A stretch of DNA of 64,000 nt. Source: an uncultured Bacteroidales bacterium (GTDB lineage: Bacteria; Bacteroidota; Bacteroidia; Bacteroidales; Bacteroidaceae). The notes under the pieces were generated by a model that saw only the letters and a list, made by a program, of their open reading frames with translations, did no database searches and was not told the DNA's origin. The first letter of the stretch is position 1; the number at the start of each line of letters is the position of its first letter. Location of the stretch: contig CALKIW010000007.1 in the NCBI GenBank assembly GCA_937995875.1, positions 1 through 64,000 on the forward strand, read 5' to 3'. Below, in pieces: positions 54,912 to 63,272 of the stretch. The position numbers and the translations under genes are program-made.

Positions 54912-55507
54912 TGCCTTTCTTCCTCAGACTTGCTGCCGTCCTTTTCGGCAGAAGAAGTTTTCTTACGGCGATTGATTTCATCGCGCAGATGAGAGGCTAT
55001 TTCATAATTTTCGTTCCTGATGGCCCTGTCCATCGCGTTCTGCAACATTTCGTCACTGATGGTATTGACCGGCATAGACACCCCTATGGCAGCACTGTCA
55101 TAATGTGTGCTTTGGCGCATAAACAGTGCTTCATCCATCATGATGGGAATATCGCCACGCGTGATGTACGACAGCAAGATGCCGTCGGCAGCACTGATAG
55201 GTATCATATCCATCGTTTCCTCATTGCTCAACACGGCCTGATATTTGCCCTCACGCAACAAGTCTATATGCACCTCAAGGCGCAGATCGGTTTGCCATTG
55301 CAACACGTTCCACAACACCTCAGGCAGCATTTTGCCAACATCGGGGCTGCGGTCCATACGCATCCTGAACTCGTTGAGCGTATGACTGTCGCACGGCACG
55401 GCCACCTGTCGCTGCTCAGCGCTGTCTGTAAGCACGAGCAGGCCGATGTCTTCCGTATCGACTATTTCTGAAACACTCTTAAATATTAGTCTTACTCTGG
55501 GTATCAT
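54908..55507 (-). CDS. Bifunctional nuclease (DUF151) domain protein with UVR motif
   Basis: A 199-aa protein. The first about 130 residues match the bifunctional nuclease/DUF151 family: ILLSYITRGDIPIMMDE is the later conserved region. A UvrB/UvrC-type helix pair follows (AMDRAIRNENYEIASHLRDEI), then a low-complexity charged tail (KKTSSAEKDGSKSEEERQ). Family members have been reported with DNase/RNase activity in plants, but the bacterial role is not settled. It overlaps both neighbours by 4 nt, which suggests coupled translation. Confidence 0.88.
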   Translation of the reverse strand: MIPRVRLIFKSVSEIVDTEDIGLLVLTDSAEQRQVAVPCDSHTLNEFRMRMDRSPDVGKMLPEVLWNVLQWQTDLRLEVHIDLLREGKYQAVLSNEETMDMIPISAADGILLSYITRGDIPIMMDEALFMRQSTHYDSAAIGVSMPVNTISDEMLQNAMDRAIRNENYEIASHLRDEINRRKKTSSAEKDGSKSEEERQ

Positions 55508-56835
55508 TCAACAGCGGGTTTTTGTTTCTTGTCATGGAAAAACAGAGCAAAAGCTATGCCAACGACCAATGCAAACAAAGCAAAAATAAGCCAGCAAGTT
55601 GTCCATTCTCCCATGAGATAGCCGTTTTCGCCCCACGAACAGTAGTGATTCACCACAGCGCCGGCAGCCAACGTGCCCACCGTTGCCCCTATTCCATTAG
55701 TCATCAACATGAATAAACCTTGTGCAGAAGCCTTCATGGAGGGGTCGCACTCGGAGTCTACAAAGATGCCACCGGCCACATTGAAGAAGTCGAACGCCAC
55801 ACCATATATAATACATGATAAAACAAACAGCAACACACCCGGCATCGTAGGACTGCCCACTCCGAAGAAACCAAAGCGGAATACCCATGCAAGCATGGCC
55901 ATGAGCGTTACTCCCTTGATGCCGTATCGTTTGAGGAAGAAGGGAATAAGAAGAATACAAAGCGCCTCACTCACCTGAGAAATCGAGGTGAGAAGTGTTG
56001 CATTGTTGGCTGCAAACGAACCGGCGACAATGGGATCGGTGCTTCCTTTGAAACTGGTGATAAACGGACCGGCAAAACTGTTGGTAACCTGTAGCGACAT
56101 TCCCAGCAGGGCCGAGAATATCAGGAATATCGCCATACGCTTCTGTTTGAACAGCTTAAAGGCATCAAGCCCAAAGGCTTCGGCCAGCGACTGGCTCTTC
56201 TTTTTCTGCTCATGTCCACACGTCGGCAAGGTGAAACTATAGAGGAACAGCACAAAACTGAGGACGCCCGAAACGAAGAATTGCATATAAGTGTACTGGA
56301 ACTTACGGGCACTTTCGGCAAAAGTGAACGTGAAGGAGCCACCATCCCATACCGCACTATTGACAAACCACATCGTCAGGATGAAACCCACCGTTCCAAA
56401 CACGCGAATGGGAGGAAAGTCTTTCACAGTGTCATAGTTATGCTTTTTCAAAAGCATAAAAGCGGTGGTGTTTGCAAGGGCAATGGTCGGCATATAGAAA
56501 GCAACGCTCAACGTATAGAGCGTGATAAACATCGCCTTGTTTTGTATCTCGTTGCCCAAGCCCGTCTGAAAGCCCATATACCAACACGCCATCATAAAGA
56601 TGCCGGCCAGCAAATGGCAAATACCAAGCATGCGTTGTGGCTGGATAAATTTATCAACAATAATGCCGATAAGGGTAGGCATGAAAATAGACACTATACC
56701 CTGAATAGCGTAAAACCAAGGAATCTGCGGGCCTAAACCGGCCGCTCCAAGATAGTTGCCCATACACGTGAGGTAAGCACCCCACACCGCAAACTCCAAA
56801 AAATTCATCAACGCTAAACGTTCTTTCAAGTTCAT
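55504..56835 (-). CDS. MFS nucleoside:H+ symporter (NupG-like)
   Basis: A 443-aa major facilitator of the nucleoside:H+ symporter family, with about 12 membrane segments. The N-terminus (LKERLALMNFLEFAVWGAYLTCMGNYL; first part LKERLALMNFLEF) and the block PTLIGIIVDKF are family-typical. The C-terminal FALFALVVGIAFALFFHDK closes the last helix. It should import nucleosides. It is the first gene of the 49.9-56.8 kb operon, with a -7 element at 56860-56867 and a 4-nt overlap with the next gene. Confidence 0.9.
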   Translation of the reverse strand: MNLKERLALMNFLEFAVWGAYLTCMGNYLGAAGLGPQIPWFYAIQGIVSIFMPTLIGIIVDKFIQPQRMLGICHLLAGIFMMACWYMGFQTGLGNEIQNKAMFITLYTLSVAFYMPTIALANTTAFMLLKKHNYDTVKDFPPIRVFGTVGFILTMWFVNSAVWDGGSFTFTFAESARKFQYTYMQFFVSGVLSFVLFLYSFTLPTCGHEQKKKSQSLAEAFGLDAFKLFKQKRMAIFLIFSALLGMSLQVTNSFAGPFITSFKGSTDPIVAGSFAANNATLLTSISQVSEALCILLIPFFLKRYGIKGVTLMAMLAWVFRFGFFGVGSPTMPGVLLFVLSCIIYGVAFDFFNVAGGIFVDSECDPSMKASAQGLFMLMTNGIGATVGTLAAGAVVNHYCSWGENGYLMGEWTTCWLIFALFALVVGIAFALFFHDKKQKPAVE

Positions 56836-56859
56836 TTCAGTTAATATTTAATCATGCTG

Positions 56860-56867
56860 CAAAGATA
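56860..56867 (-). promoter_or_regulatory. Bacteroidetes -7 element for the MFS-BFN-rsmE operon
   Basis: The minus strand reads TATCTTTG followed by GCAGC, as at many Bacteroidetes genes. The predicted start of transcription is about 18 nt before the ATG. Confidence 0.7.
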
Positions 56868-57109
56868 ATACTTTTCTTGAATAAACATAAAATTATCCAT
56901 AAATATGTAGTATAAATGAATATAAAGAAATGTAGCCATCTTCAAAACTTCGTACTGCGGCAACAACATGGCTAAGCTCGCATTAGGCAGTCTACATTGA
57001 CCGGAACAATACATTCTGCAAAAAAATAACGGCTCGCGGAAAGCTCCTTTCACCCAATCTCCGCACCCCTAAAGAAGCCTTCGCAACAGGGAAATAATAT
57101 TTACAAACA

Positions 57110-57462
57110 CCCTCTTATAATTCGCTTATTCTGAAACAACATTGTCTTGCGTCCGAATTTCGCAAAATTTGAGAAAATCATAGTTCGCTGATAGTCAGTC
57201 CCTTCCGAAAACATGCCTTGATGCCCTCAATTTCGTTGTTCGTGATTACATATCAAACGGCACTACGAGAAGGCTTTAACCATCATGCGAAAGAGCTCTA
57301 AACGCATCGCCGCTAAGCATTAAACGAACGACGAATAGGCTCCAAACGCAGCAGGCTTGCAATTTTCGTGCCTCATCGAGGCATTTTGACGAACAAAACA
57401 TAGCCCTTTTCGCGCTAATTGCTCCGAAAATAATCACTGAAATTTGGTAATTTAATCTTACA
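57110..57462 (+). repeat. Interspersed 22-bp-array element, copy E
   Basis: The left block begins TTTACAAACACCC, then TTCGCTTATTCTGAAACAAC and CGTCCGAATTTCGCAAAAT. The array (57243-57352) has five units with boundaries at 57265, 57287, 57309 and 57331. The right block has GCATTTTGACG, AAAACATAGCCC, TTTTCGCGCTAATTGCTCCG and GAAATTTGGTAATTTAATC. Together with copy C it gives the clearest picture of the family. Confidence 0.85.
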
Positions 57463-57562
57463 CCAAGAACGATGGAAATGAAGCGAAGTCGGCACGACCG
57501 AGAGACACGAAAATTGTGTGATTCGGGGGTTACTGATGATCAACTCGTTTCGATAACAGGGG

Positions 57563-58219
57563 CTATACGCCAAAAACATAACCAAACGAATGATGAAAAA
57601 CTGAGGCAAACACATAGAGGAGCAACAATGGCATCAACCATGAACTTGCAGAGCACATGGCCTGTCCTACCTCGTAAACACTCTGCAGCTTTCTGCTGAG
57701 AAGGCTATAGCATATAGCTACCGACGTACCCATGAAAGCCAAGATGGGTATCAAGCCTGCCGAGAAGCTGCTTGGAAACAGTTCTCCCGTGATGCTCAGC
57801 AATATGGCATGGGGTAAGAATGTCAGCAAAAACACCACCAACAGTTCTATAAAGAGCAACAGAAGACTGCCTTTCAACGCAAATTTTTGCTGCGACGTCA
57901 GCGGTGGGCGATGCAAACCTATAAGAGATTTTACCGCTTCACACAATCCGCTTGCCCTGATGCTTCCCCATGCTATGACCAGCACAATGATATAAATCAA
58001 TATTGGATCTGCCAGGTTTGTAGCAAAATTGCCAAAAAACCATCTTATTCCCCCACCGCTTAACAGAGAGTGGAATGCAGCGGTGGGCATCGCCGCCGTA
58101 AGCAGCCATGACACGAGAATTAACCCTATTTGTGCAAACGCAAACAGTAGGGTTATCCAATAAATCAATGTACGCAGAAATTTTTCCCTGCGATGTGCTG
58201 TTTTAGACATATAAATCAC
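57563..58219 (-). CDS. Membrane protein, AbgT-like region (tentative)
   Basis: A 218-aa membrane protein with about six hydrophobic segments. A stretch SGGGIRWFFGNFATNLADP followed by ILIYIIVLVIAWGSIRASGL recalls the start of AbgT/aminobenzoyl-glutamate transporters, but AbgT proteins are about 500 aa, so this would be a short relative or a truncated one. The start is the ATG at 58219 or the one at 58210 (MSKTAHRR). It lies 69-78 nt after the response regulator gene on the same strand, so it may be co-transcribed. The family assignment is weak. Confidence 0.5.
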   Translation of the reverse strand: MIYMSKTAHRREKFLRTLIYWITLLFAFAQIGLILVSWLLTAAMPTAAFHSLLSGGGIRWFFGNFATNLADPILIYIIVLVIAWGSIRASGLCEAVKSLIGLHRPPLTSQQKFALKGSLLLLFIELLVVFLLTFLPHAILLSITGELFPSSFSAGLIPILAFMGTSVAICYSLLSRKLQSVYEVGQAMCSASSWLMPLLLLYVFASVFHHSFGYVFGV

Positions 58220-58287
58220 GGTAAAGTTACCTATTATATATAAGATTGCCGGCTATGGCGTCTGACTTTAAGAAACAAACTTCCGGC

Positions 58288-59013
58288 TTATTCTTCATCC
58301 GGCACGAGATTATCCAAATCGAGTATGCGCAACTCAAGGGCTCGCACCACCAGTCGTGTTGCATTGACGCCGACACTTCCCCGTCCCTCTTGAAACAGCT
58401 TTTGAATAAGCTCATTCTGTCTTTTTTCCAAGCTTTTGACCCCAAAAGGCATGCCTCGCAGGTTGGTGATCTGCTCTTTGGTATATCCCAAGGCCAGATG
58501 TCTCAAGAATCGTTCGTCGTATTCGTCAATCTCATAGTCGATGAGTGCCTCCTGTCGCATCAGGTCTTTATTCACGCTGTGTTTGAATCGTTCGACGATT
58601 TTCTTGAGTATGGGTTGGTTAAACACCATTCTTTTCCCTTCCATCACACTTGACACGTCGCCGCGCGTCAGGAGTTCTCCGGTCTTCAGAATAATCCCAT
58701 CGCAGCCTGCGTCCAGCGCGTCGCCCCAAAGTTTCTCGTTGAGAATCTCTCCCGTGAAAATCAAAACCTTAATCTCAGGATGTGCCTCCTTAGTGTATCG
58801 GCATATTTCTACGCCGACTGTCGTGGAGCCGCCCAGCCCCAAATCCAACAAAACAAGATCGGGCAACTGTTCCTTCAGAAGTTTAATATAACTCTGTTCG
58901 CTGTCGGCCGTGCCAATGATGTGGGCTTCGGGAATATCGCTTTCGATAATACCTATCGTACCCTTCAGCTCCAAAGGTACATCCTCAACGATTATAATGT
59001 TAAAATCTTTCAT
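58288..59013 (-). CDS. Response regulator
   Basis: A 241-aa two-component response regulator. The receiver domain starts MKDFNIIIVEDVPLE with acidic Glu/Asp residues, has the phospho-acceptor Asp in LVLLDLGLGG, and the conserved Thr/Lys in FTGEI and ILKTGEL. The C-terminal part (about 125-241) contains a helix-turn-helix-like region, HLALGYTKEQITNLRGM, which resembles a LuxR-type or related DNA-binding domain. An upstream in-frame start at 59088 would overlap the kinase gene; the ATG at 59013 begins directly at the receiver strand. It lies 49 nt after the sensor kinase gene and is probably its partner. Confidence 0.85.
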   Translation of the reverse strand: MKDFNIIIVEDVPLELKGTIGIIESDIPEAHIIGTADSEQSYIKLLKEQLPDLVLLDLGLGGSTTVGVEICRYTKEAHPEIKVLIFTGEILNEKLWGDALDAGCDGIILKTGELLTRGDVSSVMEGKRMVFNQPILKKIVERFKHSVNKDLMRQEALIDYEIDEYDERFLRHLALGYTKEQITNLRGMPFGVKSLEKRQNELIQKLFQEGRGSVGVNATRLVVRALELRILDLDNLVPDEE

Positions 59014-59062
59014 ATCTATAATGCTTAAATTTACATATTTTCTTTTTGCACACCGACGCTTT

Positions 59063-62000
59063 TCAAGTCTGTATTCCTTTGGGCACACATCGGCTCGGCA
59101 TGGTGATAGTGATCAGGGCATTGCCGTCGTCCTGTCTTTCGGCAATCACACCACACGCCCGCAAATTCGTCTGTTCGCCCATTTCTCTGACTATCTGGCG
59201 ACATATCAGGAACTGCAAATCCTTTGTATATGGGGTAAACAGCTGCCTGCATTCCTCTTCGCTTAAAGCATACTGGCCCATCTTAACCTCTATTTTTGTA
59301 TAGAAATCTCTGTCGTTATGGACCGAGAGCACAGGATTGATATTTTTGTTGAGTTTCTTTAAAATCTCAAAGAGATAGTCTGTCATTTCGGAATCCGGAC
59401 GGAATCTTGGAATTTGTCGCATGGCCTGAAGTAAAAGAATCTGATGCAACTCCTTGTAATAGCTCACCAACTCGGCAATCCCATCCAGATTAACGTCCGT
59501 CTCATTAACTAATTGTCGTATTCGCGACGGGTAATACATGGTTTCGTGTTTTAACGCAGACAAACAGTTGTCCAACACACTATTAGACACGTGCAGTTGG
59601 TCGTTGTCCATTTGCAACCGCCTGAGTGCGTCTGTGGCGAGTTCGATTGATGTTTCCTGAGCAGACGCATTGTTGATAGACGTCTGCAACGCCGACCTGA
59701 TCTGGTTTACGATGACTTGCAGACTTTCCTGCTTTTCACTCGACAGGTTGAAATTGTGAAAATCACCCAACCGCTCTATTCCCTCAAGTTTTTCCTCATC
59801 AGACATATTCCGGAGGAGCAGCTTGTTCATGGAGTTAATGCGGTCTATGCAGAACTGGTAATCGAGTCTGTAGCGATAATACAAGAAATAATATGCCGGG
59901 AAAATAACTGCCAACAATAATACTAACAAAACTATCGCAACATTTTTGTTGGTTTCGCTTTTCTGCATCGCCCTGACATAATCCGGCAAAGACTTGTCTG
60001 CACTGGCCTCACGAAACAGACGGGTATAAATCTTGTTGTTTTTCTCATACACATCCCATTGGTGCAAGGCCAAGGCAGCAACCGCCGTCTCGTTGCTTAT
60101 ATCCATGAGGATAGCCGTGTCTGAAGGGGTCAAATACTTATGGCAGCTGTCCGCATATCTCAATGTCGTCTGATACGTGCCGTTGATGTTTGAAAAATAG
60201 GCGCTGTCTGCATAATGTGACGCTTTGCTCGCCGCATTTCTCTTAAGCGGTGCCCTCTGTGAAAAAACTGTGTCGGCATCATGGGAAGCAAACAACTGCG
60301 CCGCCATACATGGAGACAGCAACGAAGCACACGTCGCCATCAAAGCCATAATAACAAGGCGGACAATGCCCTTGGGCAGGCGGAAAAACAGGTGTGTTCC
60401 CTTGCCAAGCTCACTCTCCGCATTGATAGAGCACACTCTGAATACGCGGCTTATCTTCTTATACTTTTCTATGATGCCCTTACAGTTCTTCAAGCCAAAC
60501 CCGTGCCCTCCTGTATAAGTCCGGTCAAAGATATGTTCCAGCTGCTCTTTGCTCATTCCGCAACCGTTATCCCTGACGCTTATCTCCACATAATCATCAT
60601 GCTCCGATGCTCCGATCTTCACCATCCCTCCTTCCGGCGTGAACTTTCTTGCATTGTCAGCTATTGTGTTTATCATGAAAAGGGTTAAGGTTTTGTCCGC
60701 TTTCACCACACACGCTGTAGGCTCCACCTCAAGACAAACGCCCTTTAACTTATAATTCATACTGCCGCGAGACACAATATCGAAAAGCATCTGCAACGGG
60801 AAACTCTCTATTTTCAGGCTCACCTCTCCCTGACGCATCTGTATCCACTGTGTCAGAACGTTGTTGTAATCGTTGATTGTGTCCGTCAATTCCGCGATAT
60901 ACTGATACCGCTTTTGTTTCATTTCATCGGAATCGTGTCTCGTCTGCAATCGTGCCACCTCATTCACTACACGATTAATGAGTGGCATTACGTCGTTCGC
61001 CAACTGGACTTTTGCTCTTTGCTCCGCATTTTTGCGCTTGTTCTGCCGTAAATGCAGATTCACCACATTGGTCTGTTCCTGCACCTTCTCGTATTCTTCT
61101 TGGTGCTTTTCTATTAATTCCTCATTCCCTTTTCGCCATTGTTTCAAGGGCTCCAACAAGGTGTCGAGTGAAAAACGGGCCTCACTTCGACGTCTTAGGA
61201 AATCGAAAACGAATAATAATACCGTCACCAGTATGATCATGACGATAACGGCAGTAAGCATCATGTTAAGCTGCTTGGACGATTTTTTTAATTGCTCTGC
61301 ACGTGCTTCCAACTGCCTGTCTTGGCGGGTTTCCTCCTGTAAATCCAAGTATAGGTTTCGGTTTCGGTCGCTATTCACCTTGTCATCAACCGCCGAATAC
61401 AGCAAACTCAGCTGTTCACGGATAGAAGCCACGAGGTCAGGGGCCTGATTGATGGCTTTGTTGGCATTCAGCGCTCTATGCAGACAAGCCAACGCAGACC
61501 GATAATCCTTGATCTGCCAAAAACATTCCGCCAGTGTTCGGTTGGCACCTGCCGTTTGGTAAACGTCTCCATATTCCACGAATATGTCGTAGGCCCGCTG
61601 TGCCAAATAGCCAGCCAACAAACTGTCGGGCATCTGATCCTTGTTGATGTATTTCATTGTCGGCAGATTATCATAAATCAATTTGTCCCGGAGTGCGCTT
61701 TTTTGTAAGTGTTCACTCATGCCCTGCATGGCTTGGGCTTCCCAAAACGGATAGCCGTGCTCTCTCGCCATGAGGTAGCACCGCGTCAGATAATCAAATT
61801 CTTCCTGCGCAATTTCTTCCGGGCTGCCGCCCGTGACAATTCCTCCTGCACCAATATTATACCAATAACACAACTGCTGTGGCATATCCTGCAGAATGGT
61901 GCCATTGGGGTCTATCCTGCTCAATGCCTCAGCCGATTCTTGTATAAGTCCGACGTAATACAAATATGTGGAAGTAACAATACACAGCTCTGACTGAGCG

Positions 62001-62461
62001 TAAAAAAGCCTTTTCTTCTGATGTGTGGACAAATCATCCGCCTCATCGACAATTCGGCGGAGTCGCCGCTCCGCACTCTCTTTATAATTATAAAAGTCTC
62101 TGTTTCTGGACCAACGCTGACACAGTCTCATCATTTGTATATCAGCAATGAGAAGTTCCACCTGATTGTTGGTCCTGCGGTGCACTTCCTTCAATAAAAC
62201 CGACGCTTGGTCATACTGCATTTTGGCAATACTGACAAACGCTAAGTGGTTTAGAGACTCCGCCCCGTCCACCCCGCAGCTGTCTGCTAAAAGCAGACTC
62301 TGTTTAGCATAATATTGGGTGGAGTCAAGGTTACGATAGTGTTGGGCATAAGATAATTCGTTCAGCTTGTCAATGCGACTCGTATCATGGAGTTCACAAG
62401 CTGATATCACGACAGTGGCAATTGTCGCTATCCAAATCCAAATTATCTTACTCGTCCGCAA
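59063..62461 (-). CDS. Large tandem-module sensor histidine kinase (DUF5112/DUF5113-like)
   Basis: A 1132-aa envelope sensor with two stacked modules. Module 1: lipoprotein-like signal peptide (Cys at ISACEL), periplasmic TPR-like helices (about 30-390), a membrane helix (about 399-421), a coiled coil, and a HATPase with N-box NTIADNARKF (about 598-607), G1 DNGCGMS (Asp631) and G2 GGHGFGLKN (about 650). No His is found in its dimerisation helix; the best match reads ANDVMPLINRV. Module 2: a membrane helix (about 697-720), a short periplasmic part, a membrane helix (about 840-862), a coiled coil and an H-box LKHETMYYPSRI with His972. It is followed by a degenerate ATPase-like end without G boxes. 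The response regulator follows after 49 nt. Confidence 0.85.
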   Translation of the reverse strand: MRTSKIIWIWIATIATVVISACELHDTSRIDKLNELSYAQHYRNLDSTQYYAKQSLLLADSCGVDGAESLNHLAFVSIAKMQYDQASVLLKEVHRRTNNQVELLIADIQMMRLCQRWSRNRDFYNYKESAERRLRRIVDEADDLSTHQKKRLFYAQSELCIVTSTYLYYVGLIQESAEALSRIDPNGTILQDMPQQLCYWYNIGAGGIVTGGSPEEIAQEEFDYLTRCYLMAREHGYPFWEAQAMQGMSEHLQKSALRDKLIYDNLPTMKYINKDQMPDSLLAGYLAQRAYDIFVEYGDVYQTAGANRTLAECFWQIKDYRSALACLHRALNANKAINQAPDLVASIREQLSLLYSAVDDKVNSDRNRNLYLDLQEETRQDRQLEARAEQLKKSSKQLNMMLTAVIVMIILVTVLLFVFDFLRRRSEARFSLDTLLEPLKQWRKGNEELIEKHQEEYEKVQEQTNVVNLHLRQNKRKNAEQRAKVQLANDVMPLINRVVNEVARLQTRHDSDEMKQKRYQYIAELTDTINDYNNVLTQWIQMRQGEVSLKIESFPLQMLFDIVSRGSMNYKLKGVCLEVEPTACVVKADKTLTLFMINTIADNARKFTPEGGMVKIGASEHDDYVEISVRDNGCGMSKEQLEHIFDRTYTGGHGFGLKNCKGIIEKYKKISRVFRVCSINAESELGKGTHLFFRLPKGIVRLVIMALMATCASLLSPCMAAQLFASHDADTVFSQRAPLKRNAASKASHYADSAYFSNINGTYQTTLRYADSCHKYLTPSDTAILMDISNETAVAALALHQWDVYEKNNKIYTRLFREASADKSLPDYVRAMQKSETNKNVAIVLLVLLLAVIFPAYYFLYYRYRLDYQFCIDRINSMNKLLLRNMSDEEKLEGIERLGDFHNFNLSSEKQESLQVIVNQIRSALQTSINNASAQETSIELATDALRRLQMDNDQLHVSNSVLDNCLSALKHETMYYPSRIRQLVNETDVNLDGIAELVSYYKELHQILLLQAMRQIPRFRPDSEMTDYLFEILKKLNKNINPVLSVHNDRDFYTKIEVKMGQYALSEEECRQLFTPYTKDLQFLICRQIVREMGEQTNLRACGVIAERQDDGNALITITMPSRCVPKGIQT

Positions 62462-62505
62462 CGATTACATTAATATTAATAAATTGTATCTATGTAAATT
62501 GTAAA

Positions 62506-62557
62506 ATCACGGACTAAAGAATAAATTGCATTACCTCCTCATTCTTTAATCCGTGAT
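62506..62557 (-). terminator. Inverted repeat/terminator after the KDPG aldolase gene
   Basis: The arms ATCACGGACTAAAGAAT (62506-62522) and ATTCTTTAATCCGTGAT (62541-62557) pair over 17 bp with one G-U. On the minus strand a TTTT follows the stem. It lies 17 nt after the eda stop codon and 45 nt upstream of the sensor kinase. Confidence 0.78.
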
Positions 62558-62574
62558 CCAGTATCATACAACGA

Positions 62575-63246
62575 CTAAGCCCGAGCGGCCTTGATATATC
62601 CCAAGGCTTCTACACACTTATCGGTTATCGATTTCCAATTACCGGCAGCAATCACGTCCTTCGGAAAGAGCTTCGACCCCATGCCCACACAGAGCACACC
62701 AGACTGCATCCATGCTGTCAGGTTTTCCTTGTCCGGCGAAACCGCACCAGTCACCATGATGTTAGACCAGCGCAGCGGTCCAAGTACATTCTTCACAAAC
62801 GATGGACCACCAACGTTTCCAGCCGGGAATACCTTGGTGACGTCGCATCCCATAGCCTGCGCATTGCTGATTTCCGTTACGCTGCCACATCCCGGAGAAT
62901 AGGGAACCAACCTGCGGTTGCATACAGACGCTATCTCCGGCACGAAGTTTGGCCCAACAATGAAGTTGGAACCCAGTTGAAGGTAGAGTGCAGCCGTTGC
63001 GGCATCCACCACCGTTCCTGCTCCAAGTATCAGTTCCGGGCACTCCTTGTCCGCCCATTTCACCAGTTCTCCGAATATCTCATGAGCGAAATCGCCACGA
63101 TTGGTAAACTCAAACACACGCACACCACCTTCGTAGCATGCCTTGATTACGTTTTTGCATACCTCCAAGTCCTTATTGAAGAACACGGGCACCATACCCG
63201 TTTCTTTCATGGCTTCTATGACCTGTATCTTGTTAAATTTTGCCAT
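62575..63246 (-). CDS. eda: 2-dehydro-3-deoxyphosphogluconate (KDPG) aldolase
   Basis: A 223-aa class I aldolase that splits KDPG into pyruvate and glyceraldehyde 3-phosphate, the last step of hexuronate/pectin catabolism. The active-site residues are visible in order: Glu in GVRVFEFTNRGD, the GAGTVVD block (Thr), and the Schiff-base Lys in VTKVFPAGNVGGP. Length is near the norm (about 210). The KDG kinase gene begins 26 nt upstream, so the two likely form an operon turning KDG into pyruvate and glyceraldehyde 3-phosphate. Confidence 0.94.
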   Translation of the reverse strand: MAKFNKIQVIEAMKETGMVPVFFNKDLEVCKNVIKACYEGGVRVFEFTNRGDFAHEIFGELVKWADKECPELILGAGTVVDAATAALYLQLGSNFIVGPNFVPEIASVCNRRLVPYSPGCGSVTEISNAQAMGCDVTKVFPAGNVGGPSFVKNVLGPLRWSNIMVTGAVSPDKENLTAWMQSGVLCVGMGSKLFPKDVIAAGNWKSITDKCVEALGYIKAARA

Positions 63247-63272
63247 TATAGTTGTTTTCTTATGTTGTATTC

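Larger units (their letters stand above)
56836..57562. other. Gene-free region containing the operon promoter and repeat copy E
   Basis: Besides the promoter at 56860-56867 and repeat copy E (57110-57462), no gene is recognisable. Open frames of 66-75 codons near 57.4-57.7 kb lie over the repeat and lack protein-like features. Confidence 0.65.

Noticed and set aside
15941..57462. The 22-bp arrays as CRISPR arrays
   Set aside because: The units are contiguous with no unique spacers, the repeats differ strongly from one another, and no cas gene is in the window.
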